Shown: in pieces, positions 1-10,517 of the stretch
Position numbering within the stretch: the stretch's first letter is position 1
Layout: every line of letters starts with the position of its first letter
Source: Rhizophagus sp. LPA8_4_AMF
Lineage: Eukaryota > Glomeromycota > Glomeromycetes > Glomerales > Glomeraceae
DNA: 30,171 bases
Assembly (NCBI GenBank): GCA_021464525.1
Contig: JADRCO010000587.1
Location: forward strand, 1 to 30,171
Direction: 5' to 3'
Program-made: the position numbers and the translations under genes
Notes under the pieces: model-generated
The model's database searches: none
The model's input: only the letters and a program-made list of their open reading frames with translations
What the model was told of the DNA's origin: nothing

Positions 1-12
1 GATAATACTTTA

Positions 13-70
13 TTTCGATATCATTTTGATATCATATCAATATTGAATCAATATTGAAATGATATCGAAA
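13..70. repeat. Short inverted repeat at the window edge
   Basis: Two perfect 14-base arms face each other (TTTCGATATCATTT at 13-26 and its reverse complement at 57-70). The loop contains a direct repeat of CAATATTGAA. GATATC recurs several times. This could be the end of the mobile element whose decayed transposase follows, or a simple local palindrome; no target duplication can be tested because the window starts here. Confidence 0.6.
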
Positions 71-75
71 TGATA

Positions 76-536
76 TCATTTGAAAACTTGAAGTTTCTGT
101 AAAGATGATTCATAATATTTTAGCCATTGTCTAATGTGAGTTCAAATAAGGTCTGAAATTGATAAACGGAACTTTTGTAATTTGTAAGATGGATAAATTG
201 CAATTGAATGAAACAAAAGTGACTGTTCCCATTCTTTCCAACGTGATTCCATCCTTGAAATCATTTTTGAACTGAATTTAAGGTCATTATGATTATTGAA
301 AATTTTGGTAGTATAAGCAAAGCAATGCAAGACTTTATGAAGTCGTGCAGTATCCTTTTGCAATTTATTAAGAAATCCACAAGTGGATATAATAAATTTT
401 GCAATTCAAGCAATGAGGTCCAAAATTTTGAATCATTGATGATATCAGCGATATCATCAGAAAGTTTTTGGTTACCATTCTGATCAATGGATTTATTATT
501 AGCAGGCGTATTTGAAGTACCATTACTTCTTGTCAC
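76..536 (-). pseudogene. hAT-type transposase fragment, broken
   Basis: On the minus strand two overlapping open frames read as one protein segment. The first (536 down to about 370) has SDDIADIINDSKFWTSLLELQNLL. The second (about 370 down to 76) has KLQKDTARLHKVLHCF and SRMESRWKEWEQSLLF, then an in-frame TGA and THIRQWLKYYESSL. From memory this resembles the C-terminal half of hAT-like transposases (DUF659/BED type) abundant in Glomeromycotina; no search was run. Near 371 one base appears lost, which shifts LVDFL into NKLQKD. The TGA at about 142-144 sits where relatives have a Trp codon. No zinc finger or catalytic block is seen, so this is a relic. Confidence 0.5.
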
Positions 537-1975
537 ATTTGTTCGATTAGTGTTTTGATCTGGATAAGACCTAATATATCTTCACGTGAGATTGTGGCTA
601 AAAAAGATTATAAATCTCAGCTCTGAATGGATTATAATTTCAGCCAGAATTAAATCATTGTTACTTCATAAATTTGAATTAATTCTGGTAGTTCTATCCT
701 TAATTAACCGGAACTGGTATCCAGATAAAAATCACATAAAACTGCTATGGATCGAAACACTATGTTTGATTATAATTGAATTTTGCTGAAAGAAACTATT
801 AATTAATAATAAATAAATTAATTTAGCTCTATATTTTTAAGGTTGCAAAGTAAAAAGAAAAAATAATTAAAATGAATATTATACTTTAAGCGCGAACTTT
901 GATTCAAAATAGAATGAAAACAAAAATAGTACGAATTCCATCTGGTATCTCCAGGCGTAATCAATATAATTGTTTTTTATATATGAATGCTTCTGACGTT
1001 TCATGTTATTTGTCATTTTAGCAATATTTTCTGATACTAACTGCATGTCCAACAGATAATGCATTATATATGTTATATCTTGTTCGAAAAAATAAATTCT
1101 CACCTCAGCTGATTTCCGGGACGTGATTAGTATTCGTCAAAGAGTTTGAATAGGTTTTCTTGTTCGTATGGTACCCTGCGAGCTCTGTAATTGACTTACA
1201 GTATAGTATAGTTTTCCCCAGAGGAGGCGTGATTGTTAAAAGCATATACTGTATATATATTAAATAAAAATTTTTTTGTTTTGGTAGAAAATTTATTTAT
1301 TTCCATATTTTAAGCTCAGACCAAGCCTGACCAAGTTTCAAAATACAGGCTTTCTATTTTCTCAAATTAAACTTTGAACAACTTTCTAATTAATAAGTAA
1401 ATATTAATAATAAAAGCATTTTAATTAAGTTTTATTATTAAAGTAAATAAATTTTTAAATAAATGTCAAATAATTTATTAATTATTGAAAAATTTTTAGG
1501 CTGATTAGAGATTTTTGTAAACAGTTTATACTTTATAAATATTATCATTAAATTTGTTTTCATACAAATTAAGAAATTAATTGTCCTGAAATCTACTTAT
1601 AATGCCAGGAATACAGTTTACATTTTACGTATTTTTTTTTCGTTAAAATACCTTATTTCATTTAATAATGTTATTGGCTTAGATTAAATCACGATGATGA
1701 ATGTGATAAAGGAAACTTTATCAATTTTTTTTTAGAATAAAATCCATTATCGAAGCATAAATTTAATAGAATTTGAATAAATAAATGAAAAAAAATTGAT
1801 AGATATTATGTTAAAGAGAAAATACTCCTAAAAATACTACACAGTATATTCGTTAAAGGTTTCGACCTCCAACAATTGCGCACATACTCAATGACAGAAA
1901 TAAAATTTAGTAAATGATACTGATATCACATTATAAAAAATTCAGTCTGGAATATGGTTAATAGAACCCTAAAAT
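537..1975. other. AT-rich intergenic, no gene seen
   Basis: Open frames here are short and look like chance products of AT-rich DNA. A small inverted pair, ACAGTATA near 1199 and TATACTGT near 1244, brackets a GC-richer stretch and could be a MITE remnant, but arms and target duplication are too weak to call. Nothing else is supported. Confidence 0.5.
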
Positions 1976-2164
1976 GTGTTACGTGTTTGTGCAAATATAC
2001 TTGGGAAGTGGGTTGAATATTTAGCTTCCAAAAATGTCACCATATTCTGCACAATTACAGCGTGTATCTGTTTATACATGTTTGCGAGATATTTGCGAAA
2101 AAAAGGAGTACGACTTGAATTTTTGCCACCCTACTCTCCTGTCTATAATCCAGCGAGGAATTAA
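1976..2164 (+). pseudogene. Tc1/IS630-like (DDE_3) transposase C-terminal relic
   Basis: The last 30 residues of this 62-codon frame, ending in LRKKGVRLEFLPPYSPVYNPARN in two overlapping pieces (LRKKGVRLEF; LPPYSPVYNPARN), match the final catalytic block of DDE superfamily endonucleases (family pattern LPPYSPDxNPIE). Here the usual acidic residues are changed (SPVYNPAR), and the frame stops at TAA immediately after. The preceding residues, ITACICLYMFARY, are degenerate where the second catalytic Asp (xDNAxxH) would be. It is a fragment without catalytic capacity; the rest of the transposon is not recognisable nearby. Confidence 0.6.
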
Positions 2165-2938
2165 TTTTTTTATCCTTAAATATTTATATTATAATTAATT
2201 TTAATATCTGAAACATTCTTTCAGTTTATATTAAAAATTGTTTACGCTAAGTTGAATCTGGTAGATTCATTAAATTTTAGTTGTATGACAATTGGCTAAA
2301 TCATGTTTCGAAGTTCGAACACGTTGGACATTGTTAACTGATGTGTTCATAATTATTAATTAAAAAAATTAGTGACGGGGACCGTTAGAAGGTTCATTTT
2401 CTTTCCCAATCATAAGCTTTACGCATGCTACGTACTACTTTTTCGCTTCCAAAATGCACCAATATCACGATGCGTATATGATGCTTGATCATTCATGTTT
2501 GTGAGTTTAGGCTTTATTAATAGAAAAGTTTCTACAATGAAAACAATGAAACAATATATAATAAATTCCTTTCTTTCTTGATTTATTTAAGAAATAAAAA
2601 TTAAATAAAAAATAAACTAACGCAAAATAGACTACAACATTTAATCTAGTATTTATATATTTTATTAAGTTCAATCAAATAATGTATTTTACTAAACTTA
2701 AACTCAATTAATTAATATATTTAATAAGCTCAATCAATTAAAAATAGTTTAATTTAAAGTCTAAATTGGCAACACGAAACACAAATTAGTCTTTTACCCT
2801 AAATGGTGGTTGAAGTCTGCTTATGCAGATCATTGATCATGTGTCCAGACGAGTCAGACAATGAAATCAAAAAAAAAAAAATTCAATGTAAAAATTTGAT
2901 ATTGTACAAGTATTGTATAAAAATTCAGACAAATAAAT
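2165..2938. other. AT-rich intergenic, no gene seen
   Basis: Runs of AATTAA/TTTAAT words and one poly(A) run at about 2868-2881. No open frame or RNA signature was found. Confidence 0.5.
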
Positions 2939-2969
2939 AAAATGATAGAAGAACCAAAGGAAAGAAAGG

Positions 2970-3533
2970 TTGGTTTCCAACAATCCGAAGATAGATAAGG
3001 AGTCTTCAAATGTTTCGGAAGAGGAGGTGGTAGAAGAGATTGGGAAATTGAGGAGAGGAGTAGCAGGTAAACCGAAAAGTATCCCAGAAGGATCAAAAAG
3101 TCTGAAGAAAGATAATGTCTCAACAGAGGAAGTGGTAGAGATTATACGAGAAATTCGAAACAAGGCGTATATTCCTTATCGTGAAAAGACCGAACTGGCA
3201 AAGGGTGCATCACCCAAAGTTCGAGAGCTACAAGACATTTTTGAAAATCATGGTAGACAATCCGACTGGGATAATTTGTGTTTGGACGTCATGGAAGTGT
3301 ATGCGGAAGAAACGAAAGAGGACATTATGGATGTTCAAGATCTGGTGGGCGCTGACCCAGAAGCTGATGGTAAGAATGGAGCGAGGATTGCAATAAACGA
3401 ACGGATCATCAGCAAGGCAGAAGTACACCCGGTCATCAAGATCTCAATCGCAACTTCACAAGAAGAGTTAAAGTGGAGAATAGGGAAAAAGACGAAAAGA
3501 ATATTAACGAAAAACGGGCCCAGAAAAGTTTGA
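2970..3533 (+). CDS. Hypothetical charged protein carried by the retrocopy
   Basis: The frame is open for about 188 codons but has no ATG at its beginning (2970 is a TTG codon); the first in-frame ATG is at about 3290. The product is strongly charged, with EEEVVEEIGKL and a second similar piece, STEEVVEIIREIRNK, suggesting an internal duplication of about 50 residues and helical segments. The C-terminus is basic (KWRIGKKTKRILTKNGPRKV). An ATG at 2942 opens an 18-codon frame in another phase (MIEEPKERKVGFQQSEDR, stop at 2996), so a frameshift near the 5' end may have separated the true start. After the TGA at 3531-3533 the same frame continues without stop to 3604, so the stop may also be secondary. 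The family is not recognised. Codon quality is good (GC-richer than flanks), but expression is doubtful. Confidence 0.45.
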   Translation: MVSNNPKIDKESSNVSEEEVVEEIGKLRRGVAGKPKSIPEGSKSLKKDNVSTEEVVEIIREIRNKAYIPYREKTELAKGASPKVRELQDIFENHGRQSDWDNLCLDVMEVYAEETKEDIMDVQDLVGADPEADGKNGARIAINERIISKAEVHPVIKISIATSQEELKWRIGKKTKRILTKNGPRKV

Positions 3534-3589
3534 AGCAGAAGGACTTTCAGAAGAAAAGAGGAGTGGAGCAAAAGAACCGAGTCAAAGTC

Positions 3590-3603
3590 ACGTGATATCA
3601 CGT
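3590..3603. repeat. Perfect 14-bp palindrome
   Basis: ACGTGATATCACGT is its own reverse complement. It lies just after the retrocopy reading frame. The same ATCACGTGAT core appears in the arm of the inverted repeat inserted in the intron array near 14485. Confidence 0.6.
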
Positions 3604-3971
3604 AAAAAATTTTTTGACAAAAATATTTTTAGTTAGTTTTCTGGTGAGATTATTGGGGCTGTCTAAAAATTGGATCTGTCGGGATTTTATGATACGTGCA
3701 TATGTGTTTAATTTAGTGATTATGTAATTTCATAGAATAGTTTAGGTCATTAGATAGTCTTACTAACGTATTTTATTTTATAGGGTTTTTTTTTGTGGGA
3801 TTTACAGTCACATTCTTTTATTTTATTATTATTTTATATTTTTCTGATTTGTGCATCTCTTTAGTCATAGTTAGTAGTATAGGTATGGTTAGGTATAAAG
3901 TTGCATCATGTTGTCGTGTGCAATTTTAGGTTTTTCTGTTTATGATTGTACTAACTATGTTATGTCGATCT

Positions 3972-4002
3972 AATAAAGAAATGCGTTCCTAATTAAAAAA
4001 AA
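3972..4002 (+). terminator. Polyadenylation signal plus A-tract
   Basis: AATAAA at 3972-3977 is followed about 17 bases later by a run of A residues (3995-4003). This is how a templated poly(A) tail of a copied mRNA looks. It marks the 3' end of the retrocopy rather than a functional terminator. Confidence 0.6.
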
Positions 4003-4190
4003 ATGATAGAAGAAAGAAATTTATTTATGAATAAAAGTTTTGATAGATTAAAACTTGATGAGTTCATCCCATAAAACGTCTCCACTATTATTTTTTATTT
4101 AACTAATTTTTTTTTTTTTAACACTTCATAGTATGCTTCATCAGTTGATAATGTTAGAATTTATTGTGTGTTACAGACGAAGTGCGTCAG

Positions 4191-5714
4191 TTACCAATTG
4201 ATGCGCAACCGACACATCATATTGAAATTTCTGACACGATAGATAAGTCCAATACTTTCAATATTACTATCAAGGTCATAATTTTTAATTATACCTTTTA
4301 TCTTATACACTCGTAGTAGATCATGCAGCCAAACCGATTTATGTTCTAATGTAATTGTTTGTAATTTTATAGGATGCCTATCCTTCCAACTATCAAAAAA
4401 TAATTTTAAATCTTCTAATATACCTTCAATATACCGAAAAAAAAATTTAAATTTAAACAAATTAATTGGTGAGGATCTCAATAATATTTCAAATAATTTA
4501 TTCCAATCGTCTTTTTTAAAGGGAGAATATTCATTCAATTCCATAATTTCTAATTCAATTAAAAATTGACAGTGAATTAATATATATTCAATTTCTGGAA
4601 TATTACTATCAACCAATGATAATTGAAGATAATTAAGATTTGAACAATTTTTATAAATTGCTTGTATAAGTTTTTCATTATCAGTGGAATCTTGAAAAAG
4701 AATACTGATTTTAATGAGTTGACCTTTTGTATTTTCAATTAAATTTGCTAAAATTTTAGATGAGATGTGTCGAACTGTTAAAAATTTTAAATGAGGTAGA
4801 AATAGATTTTCTAAATGTATACAATCTTCTTTGTAAGTAGGTTGTATATTTAAACTTACTAAATTTACAAGGTATGAAAGATAATTTGTAATAGGTATCC
4901 AATTTATTTTTAAATACTGGATATTATCTGCACATTTAATTAGCGATTTTTCAAGTGTTTTAAAATATGCCATATCCATAATATATTCATAGCAGAAATC
5001 AACAACCTTTGGTTTATTTTGAGCTCTTATTGAATTAAATGTGTCAAGCCTATCTTCAACAAATTTATTACAGAAATTGACTTTCTTTAGGTTTTTTTGT
5101 GCCTCAATTAATCTATTGATTCCGGGATTATTCTTAAAGTGATTAATTTCAAATATCAACTTTTTAATTGATGTGTTTGTTATGGCCAAACTCTTTAAAA
5201 CATTACTATCGATTTTAGCATCACTATAACAGTATTCAAGTTCTGAAAAACATGATTCAGTCCCTGTAATAAGAATATAAGATAGATTTTGAATAGAAAG
5301 AGAAATAAATTTTGTATTCATATTAAATAGATTCAATATTTCATTTCCTATAATATAAATTTTGAGATTATTAATATTTGGATAATTGTCTATGATACGT
5401 ACTAAAAAATTTAAATCCAAATGTCTCCAAAAACTAATATAATTATATAAAGGTCGCTTATATGATATTACAAAAAGATTAAATCCTTGACTCTTTAAAT
5501 TATTTCTTGATTCTTCTGATAAATGTAAAAGTATTACTTTTAAAAAAATCTTTTTACTATTAATATGATCTTTAATAGTTGGATTTTCCCATAAAATTGG
5601 AATTGTCATTTTACACCAATCCTTATTAACTAAAAGGCATGAATAAAGAGTTTTGTTATCATCTTGTAATTCCTCTAATATTAGGAGAATTATGTCTTTG
5701 TAAAGCTTTACCAT
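4191..5714 (-). CDS. F-box protein with leucine-rich C-terminal region
   Basis: Single-exon gene of 507 codons with ATG at 5714-5712 and TAA at 4193-4191. Residues about 2-48 form an F-box (LYKDIILLILEEL, then LYSCLLVNKDWCKMTIPILWENP), the motif that binds Skp1 in SCF ubiquitin ligases. The rest (about 60-500) is rich in Leu/Ile/Asn with spaced pieces such as LVNLVSLNIQ, NLFLPHLKFLTV and LNYLQLSLVD, consistent with degenerate LRRs as the substrate-recruiting half. This F-box plus LRR type is hugely expanded in Rhizophagus (established knowledge). The first ATG directly precedes the F-box and no upstream in-frame extension is needed. The frame is intact, with no intron needed. The target is unknown. 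Confidence 0.9.
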   Translation of the reverse strand: MVKLYKDIILLILEELQDDNKTLYSCLLVNKDWCKMTIPILWENPTIKDHINSKKIFLKVILLHLSEESRNNLKSQGFNLFVISYKRPLYNYISFWRHLDLNFLVRIIDNYPNINNLKIYIIGNEILNLFNMNTKFISLSIQNLSYILITGTESCFSELEYCYSDAKIDSNVLKSLAITNTSIKKLIFEINHFKNNPGINRLIEAQKNLKKVNFCNKFVEDRLDTFNSIRAQNKPKVVDFCYEYIMDMAYFKTLEKSLIKCADNIQYLKINWIPITNYLSYLVNLVSLNIQPTYKEDCIHLENLFLPHLKFLTVRHISSKILANLIENTKGQLIKISILFQDSTDNEKLIQAIYKNCSNLNYLQLSLVDSNIPEIEYILIHCQFLIELEIMELNEYSPFKKDDWNKLFEILLRSSPINLFKFKFFFRYIEGILEDLKLFFDSWKDRHPIKLQTITLEHKSVWLHDLLRVYKIKGIIKNYDLDSNIESIGLIYRVRNFNMMCRLRINW

Positions 5715-5740
5715 TTTTTTAAAGCGAAGTAAATTGTTTT

Positions 5741-5748
5741 TTTATATA
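5741..5748 (-). promoter_or_regulatory. TATA-like box upstream of the F-box gene
   Basis: On the minus strand TATATAAA lies 27 bases before the ATG. If used, the transcript would have an extremely short leader, so it may be fortuitous in AT-rich DNA. Confidence 0.3.
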
Positions 5749-5754
5749 GTATGG

Positions 5755-5997
5755 AAATTAACATCATGATTCATAATTTCATATGATTCATGAAATTGAT
5801 ATCATGATTCAATTGATTTATTGATAACTTTCATAAAATTAGCATCATGATTCATTGATTACTTTTCATGATCCATGAAATTGACATCATGATTAATTAA
5901 TTACTTTTCATGATTCATAATAACTTTTCATCATCATGACCTTTCATCATTGATCATCATGCTCTTTCATCAACATGCCGATTTTTTTTCATCATGA
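5755..5997. repeat. ATCATGA-rich imperfect repeat field
   Basis: The words ATCATGATT, CATGAAATTGA and ACTTTTCATGATTCAT recur many times over about 240 bases just upstream of the F-box gene. ATCATGAT is itself palindromic. Spacing is irregular (about 38-45 bases between ATCATGATT copies), so it is a decayed minisatellite or a cluster of protein-binding sites. Similar TCATGAT words reappear at 6828-6895. Confidence 0.6.
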
Positions 5998-7657
5998 CGC
6001 TACGAATTTAGAAGACTGAAAATTTTTTTTTTACAAATTTTGAAATGTTCCGATTTTTAGCAGGTGTTTTCGTTATTTACTATATATTATCCGCATTCAT
6101 AAATTTTACCAAATCAATATATTTTGACATGTAGAACATGAACAGATAATTTATCAAAAAAAAACCGCCGTTTATTAAGAAGAAATTAAAGAAACCCTAA
6201 AGAACCCAATTTTTTCATTAAAAAGAAAAATTTAAAGAACCCGATCCTTAAAAAAAAAAAAAAATTAAGGAACCCAATTTTTTTTATGGAAAATAAAAAA
6301 TCCGAATTTTTTTTTTTTTATTAAACGTATTTGATTAAATTAATTTTATAAAAGTTTGTTGTTAATAAAATTAATAAAATACTTGTACATGACTTTTTTG
6401 TGATAAATTTAATAAATCCACATAATTTAATACGAAAATTATTAATTATTATTATATTGTTATGATATGGAGAATAATAAATAATTTACGGAATTGTGAA
6501 ATTGAAAAAAAAAATGAGTTTCGAGTTTCGAATTGAATCATTTAGTGATATTCGTTAGATTTTTATTGTAAAACAGAAAAAATCAAAGGAACCATTTTTT
6601 TACATTATAATTTGCCGGCAAGAGTTTTTTTGTACAAATTTTTATATTCGTATTTCACATCTTAAATTACTTAAGCGGTGGTTTTTTATTAATTTATAAA
6701 CGTGATAATAACAAACTACCAGAAATCGGTAAATAAAAAAAAAACTATAATCTCTAAATTTGAATTATTAAAAATTAGTATTGGTAAGACATTTAATTCG
6801 TCAAACGATCATTTCGTGCCTAAAGAAACATGATAATCATGATGAAGAAGTTCATGGCGAAAAATCGTAACATGATGATAAATTATCATGAAAATGATTC
6901 AATCGTGCTTACGGCGGGCATATCGAACTTGTAATGTACGACCAATGTACGACCATCTCGAAAAACTTGTCACATTTTTTCTAGTTAAAAATTCAAACAA
7001 TAGTTATCATTCTGTGAAATAGAAATACGGATAATAAATACTGTGTAAAATCATTTTTTATTATTAACTATCTCATTAGTTTTTGCAGCTAATACAGTAA
7101 GTAAGTTGAACGGCATGATATTTTATATCTTTAATTTTTCAACCCAAATTTTATCGTTATGAATAATAATATTCTGATACGAGACGCACGACCTAAAAAT
7201 CAAGATTTTTTAATAATTTGGGCAATATACAACCAAAATTAATGATAATATTTTATATCATGTTTTATGAGAAATTCGCCAGTACCAACCAACGGAGACA
7301 TGATACGAACTAAATGATAGCCGATAAATAACGTTAATTTAAAACGAGTGAGATTTTTAAATAGTTATTACACATATTTTTGTCCTATACTTGAGTGACA
7401 CATAATTAATTCGTGATGATGGCTGTTATCACATGAAATATTATACCCTAAATCAAAACTTATTAGAACGTATGTGAGTTATGATATACAATAACGTTAA
7501 AATAATTCTTTCTTTACAAAGATAATCGAACTGATAATTTGAATAACTTTATTTACAATAAAATTTGACGTAACCCACCCATACATAATACTGTGTCAAA
7601 GTAAAAGATCGGGAAATAAGAGTGTAAAAAAATAATGATATTTAGATATAATGATAT
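5998..7657. other. AT-rich intergenic with a short AAGAACCC repeat
   Basis: Between about 6175 and 6310 the motif AAAGAACCCAATTTTTT recurs in imperfect form, separated by homopolymer A and T runs. Elsewhere only simple AT-rich sequence is seen. No open frame of note and no RNA gene. Confidence 0.45.
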
Positions 7658-8092
7658 TTAGATATTATGTACATTTTCACCGGAAATGGATGATGTATTG
7701 TCATTCGAATATAATTGAATCATATTTTGTGGACTTTCAACGGATTGTTGAACAATTTGTTGTCGAATTAAAGTTTGTACATTAAAGTGGTGTGGAAAAT
7801 GATGGTCAGGAACATGAGATATATTAATTCTGTTGTTCAAAAGTCGGGCGATTTCTGTTGAATTTAATTCTGTATAAGTAACATGATAAATGCGTGTGTC
7901 GTTCGGTATGGGAAGGTAAAATTCAAATGTAGGTGCAGAAGCAGTTGCACTAGTTTGTGAGGTATTTATGTTCGTATTAGTAGAGATTCCCAGGTTTGAA
8001 GTTTGTTGAAAGTTGAGTTCACCATTATTTTCAACAATTTGTAAAGGTGTTTGTATATTAGAATAATTTTGTGGTGAGTTCATGTTTTCCAT
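7658..8092 (-). CDS. Hypothetical low-complexity protein, 144 aa
   Basis: The chosen start is ATG at 8092 (MENMNSPQNYSN), because the 30 residues of open frame before it (LFILFLTRKKK) are AT-rich leader-like and of a different composition. The N-terminal half is Asn/Gln/Ser/Thr-rich and probably disordered. A compact middle segment, FEFYLPIPNDTRIYHVTYTE, then LNSTEIARLLNNR, looks conserved-protein-like, followed by a His-rich stretch (HVPDHHFPHHFN). The FYLPxNDTRIYHVT pattern seems familiar from Glomeromycotina hypothetical proteins, but I cannot name a family. Low-complexity N-terminus plus a short folded segment could suit a regulator, but no function is claimed. The TAA stop is at 7658. 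Confidence 0.55.
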   Translation of the reverse strand: MENMNSPQNYSNIQTPLQIVENNGELNFQQTSNLGISTNTNINTSQTSATASAPTFEFYLPIPNDTRIYHVTYTELNSTEIARLLNNRINISHVPDHHFPHHFNVQTLIRQQIVQQSVESPQNMIQLYSNDNTSSISGENVHNI

Positions 8093-8225
8093 AATTACTT
8101 TTTTTTTCCGAGTGAGAAAAAGTATAAATAGTATATATATGCTATTTTTTAAGATTATATCGTTTATTACGATACGCAGCACAAAATTTAAAAAGGAAAA
8201 TTAATAATCAACGATCGATATTTAA

Positions 8226-8520
8226 CGCCTTGACCCACTTTAATTATTCCTCATTTGGCCTTGTACACCTTTTTTTTATCTTATTATGGTTTAATTCACT
8301 TTTGTTTAGACTTACTTGGTCTAGTTCATGTCTCAATTTTGGTAAATTTTATCCCCGTTCACATTGTCTATACTTCAATTTTGTTATAATTCGTCTTAGT
8401 TATTCCTTATTTTACTGTGGACCATCCTTGTACTTGCTCTATTTAGTCGGTTGCGCCTTGCATTTGACTCACTTTGGTTTTGACCCACCTTGCTATTGCC
8501 TCACCGGTAGTTTGGCATAA
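8226..8520. repeat. Strand-biased degenerate repeat tract
   Basis: The plus strand is pyrimidine-rich with few runs of A. On the minus strand words such as CAAGGTGGGTCAAAAC, CAAAGTGAGTCAAAT and AAAGTGGGTCAAG recur, suggesting an old 15-18 bp minisatellite. The 96-codon open frame on the plus strand appears to be a by-product of the strand bias, with a hydrophobic low-complexity product. It might instead be an LTR or MITE relic. Confidence 0.35.
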
Positions 8521-10096
8521 TATATTTATGATTCAACAACTTATGGGTACTCGGTACGACTGAAGATTGACTTTTAATTGGTTTTTCTCGTAGAAAAAAT
8601 TCGGAATTTTTTGAAAATACTTCTAGACGAAAATAGAAAATAAAATGATGATTAATATATAAATTAAATTCAGAAAAAAATCAATTGTATAAATAGCATG
8701 AATTTATGGTATACCGTATACATCAAAGAAAATTGGCATAACAATTAGAAAAAAAGGTAAAAATAAAAATATAATATATTTTTTCTTACATTTTTATCGA
8801 ACGAAACAATTTTGACAGGTAAATTCTTTTTCGAAATATCGAACATAATCGAACATGAATTAAGAAGGAAATTATTTCAGAAATAGAATTATAAAAAAAG
8901 TATATTTATAAATAGAAACAAAGAATCGGATTCTAGTGTAACGTTTGAAAATGCAAGATATGTAATCCATGATAAACAAAACTGCGGTATGTCAAACCAT
9001 TAAATTTGTTCTTACATGAACATTAATTTAAAAAAAAAAATTGGCGTAATGTAAGTAAGTATAAATGTAAATCGATAATTTTTGGTTGAATTTAACGGTT
9101 ATTTTAAGGATAATAAAGTTGCTATTTTGGGTCTTGGTATGATAGTAACTAAATATTGTCGGTATCGATGTTCGTTACAAATTTACAAAATACTTTTGTT
9201 GAATAATTATTTTACCCAATTGTGATTTATATCATTATTAAAGTTACATAAAAAGACTTAAAAAACGATAACAAAGTTATTTAAATGATTTACAATTCTG
9301 AGGGTCAAGTTCATCCAAAATTAATATGCAAATCACAGATATGAATGAATGAATGATGAAAGTACAATATACTGTATAAATTTTAATTATTGTGTAATCC
9401 TTTCTAACGCTAATCTTTGTTTCGTTTAAGGAATATTATTTTTTATCAATATGTAATAAAAAAAAAATTGGTAAACTATAAATTTATTGTATCGTTAGAA
9501 TATAATTGATATCTATTGTAAAAAAAAACATATATATATACTTGTCTCTATTTATTTTTAATGACGATCATTGTAATCTAAATCTATCGCTGCGTAATTA
9601 AATTACGCAAGCTGATAATTCAAATGATAAAGTTAATAATATTCAAATGCATTTTTAGATAATCTAGCTATTTTTTTGATACATTTTAACAATGTTAATT
9701 ATTGTTTGGTAAAAAATTTTGAAGATTTAAGATTGTATTTGGTCATAAAAAAAAAAAAAAAAGTTCTTTATATCTGAACTAAAGATCAGGTCAAAATTGT
9801 TTCATATTATTTTATTGACTTCGACTCGCGTAAAAATTGCTGTAAATTGATCAACAGGCAAATCGGGAAACCGTTTACTGTAAAGTACAATTCGTACATA
9901 TTTTTGTATACAGGTCACGGATCATTAAAATTGAAAGTTAAACTGCGTCTTATAAAATTAAATATAATTTGAAAATATTTTTTAATGAAATTATTGAAAT
10001 ATAATCTTATCTTCCACCTTTTTGGTCTTTCTTTACAACAATTCTAGCGCTTTTTTAGATGAATAAATGTTTTCTAATTGACAAGCTTATGTAGCA
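8521..10096. other. AT-rich intergenic
   Basis: No gene was seen. A perfect small palindrome with a 1-base centre occurs at 9591-9609 (arms TGCGTAATT), a possible dimer binding site. A 16-base poly(A) run lies near 9747. Confidence 0.45.
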
Positions 10097-10259
10097 ATGA
10101 GTCGTGCTGAATCTTGGAATAATTTGAAAATTCGATCTTTTAATCCAGATGCAATAAAAGTAGATAATTAAATGTTGCCAGAATTAAATAGATTGCAAGA
10201 AAATATAATTCTTTGCAATTATTGTATTCACTATAATTTTATTATAACTAAATTTATAT
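10097..10259 (+). pseudogene. Possible gene fragment (MSRAESWNN...)
   Basis: From an ATG at 10097 the frame reads MSRAESWNNLKIRSFNPD, then AIKVDN, then TAA, then MLPELNRLQENIILCNYC in the same frame. Composition on both sides of the stop looks protein-like compared with the surrounding AT-rich DNA. The family is not recognised. It may be a transposon or host exon relic with one in-frame stop, or chance. Confidence 0.3.
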
Positions 10260-10412
10260 TCATACATTTATATTAATTATAAATTTTATAAATTATAACA
10301 CTAAATTGTACTTAATAACCCTAGTTTTAATTTTTTAATTGTATTTTAATTTCAATTTTTATTTATTCAGTTTATTATGAGCCTACATGAATCTACGGAC
10401 AAATTTAATTTT

Positions 10413-10504
10413 AACCTCTATGAAATCGCATAGAGGTTTATAATGACTCTGCATAATATTATAATCACCACCTTGGATGTGGTAATTATGTAGAGGTCTG
10501 ACTG
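10413..10504. mobile_element. Possible pogo-type element end
   Basis: Read on the minus strand, the segment starts TA-CAGTCAGACCTCTACAT, then continues with further ACCTCTATG copies. A perfect 10-bp hairpin (AACCTCTATG and its complement, 10413-10438) and a smaller ACCAC/GTGGT hairpin lie inside. CAGT termini next to TA are typical of pogo/Tigger elements. No matching opposite end was found, so this would be a solo end or MITE remnant. Confidence 0.35.
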
Positions 10505-10517
10505 TATATAACGTATA

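Larger units (their letters stand above)
2939..4014 (+). mobile_element. Processed retrocopy (or truncated non-LTR element)
   Basis: A 14-15 bp direct repeat, AAATGATAGAAGAA with one more A, lies at 2939-2953 and again at 4000-4014. Between them is a coding-like stretch (2970-3533), a roughly 400-base AT-rich tail, AATAAA at 3972-3977, and an A-tract starting at about 3995 that runs into the second repeat. A target-site duplication of this size, plus a poly(A) tail about 17 bases after a polyadenylation signal, is the hallmark of LINE-mediated retroposition. Either a host mRNA was copied or this is a 5'-truncated non-LTR element. No reverse transcriptase is present. Confidence 0.65.

Noticed and set aside
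586..789. 67-codon plus-strand frame
   Set aside because: AT-driven composition and no recognisable family; next to an hAT relic on the opposite strand.
2854..3163. Minus-strand frames opposite the retrocopy
   Set aside because: Ser/Phe/Leu-rich shadows of the Glu/Lys-rich plus-strand frame; poly(F) ends come from a poly(A) run.
8230..8520. 96-codon plus-strand frame
   Set aside because: Hydrophobic, Leu/Phe/Tyr-rich composition follows from the pyrimidine bias of a degenerate repeat; no domain seen.
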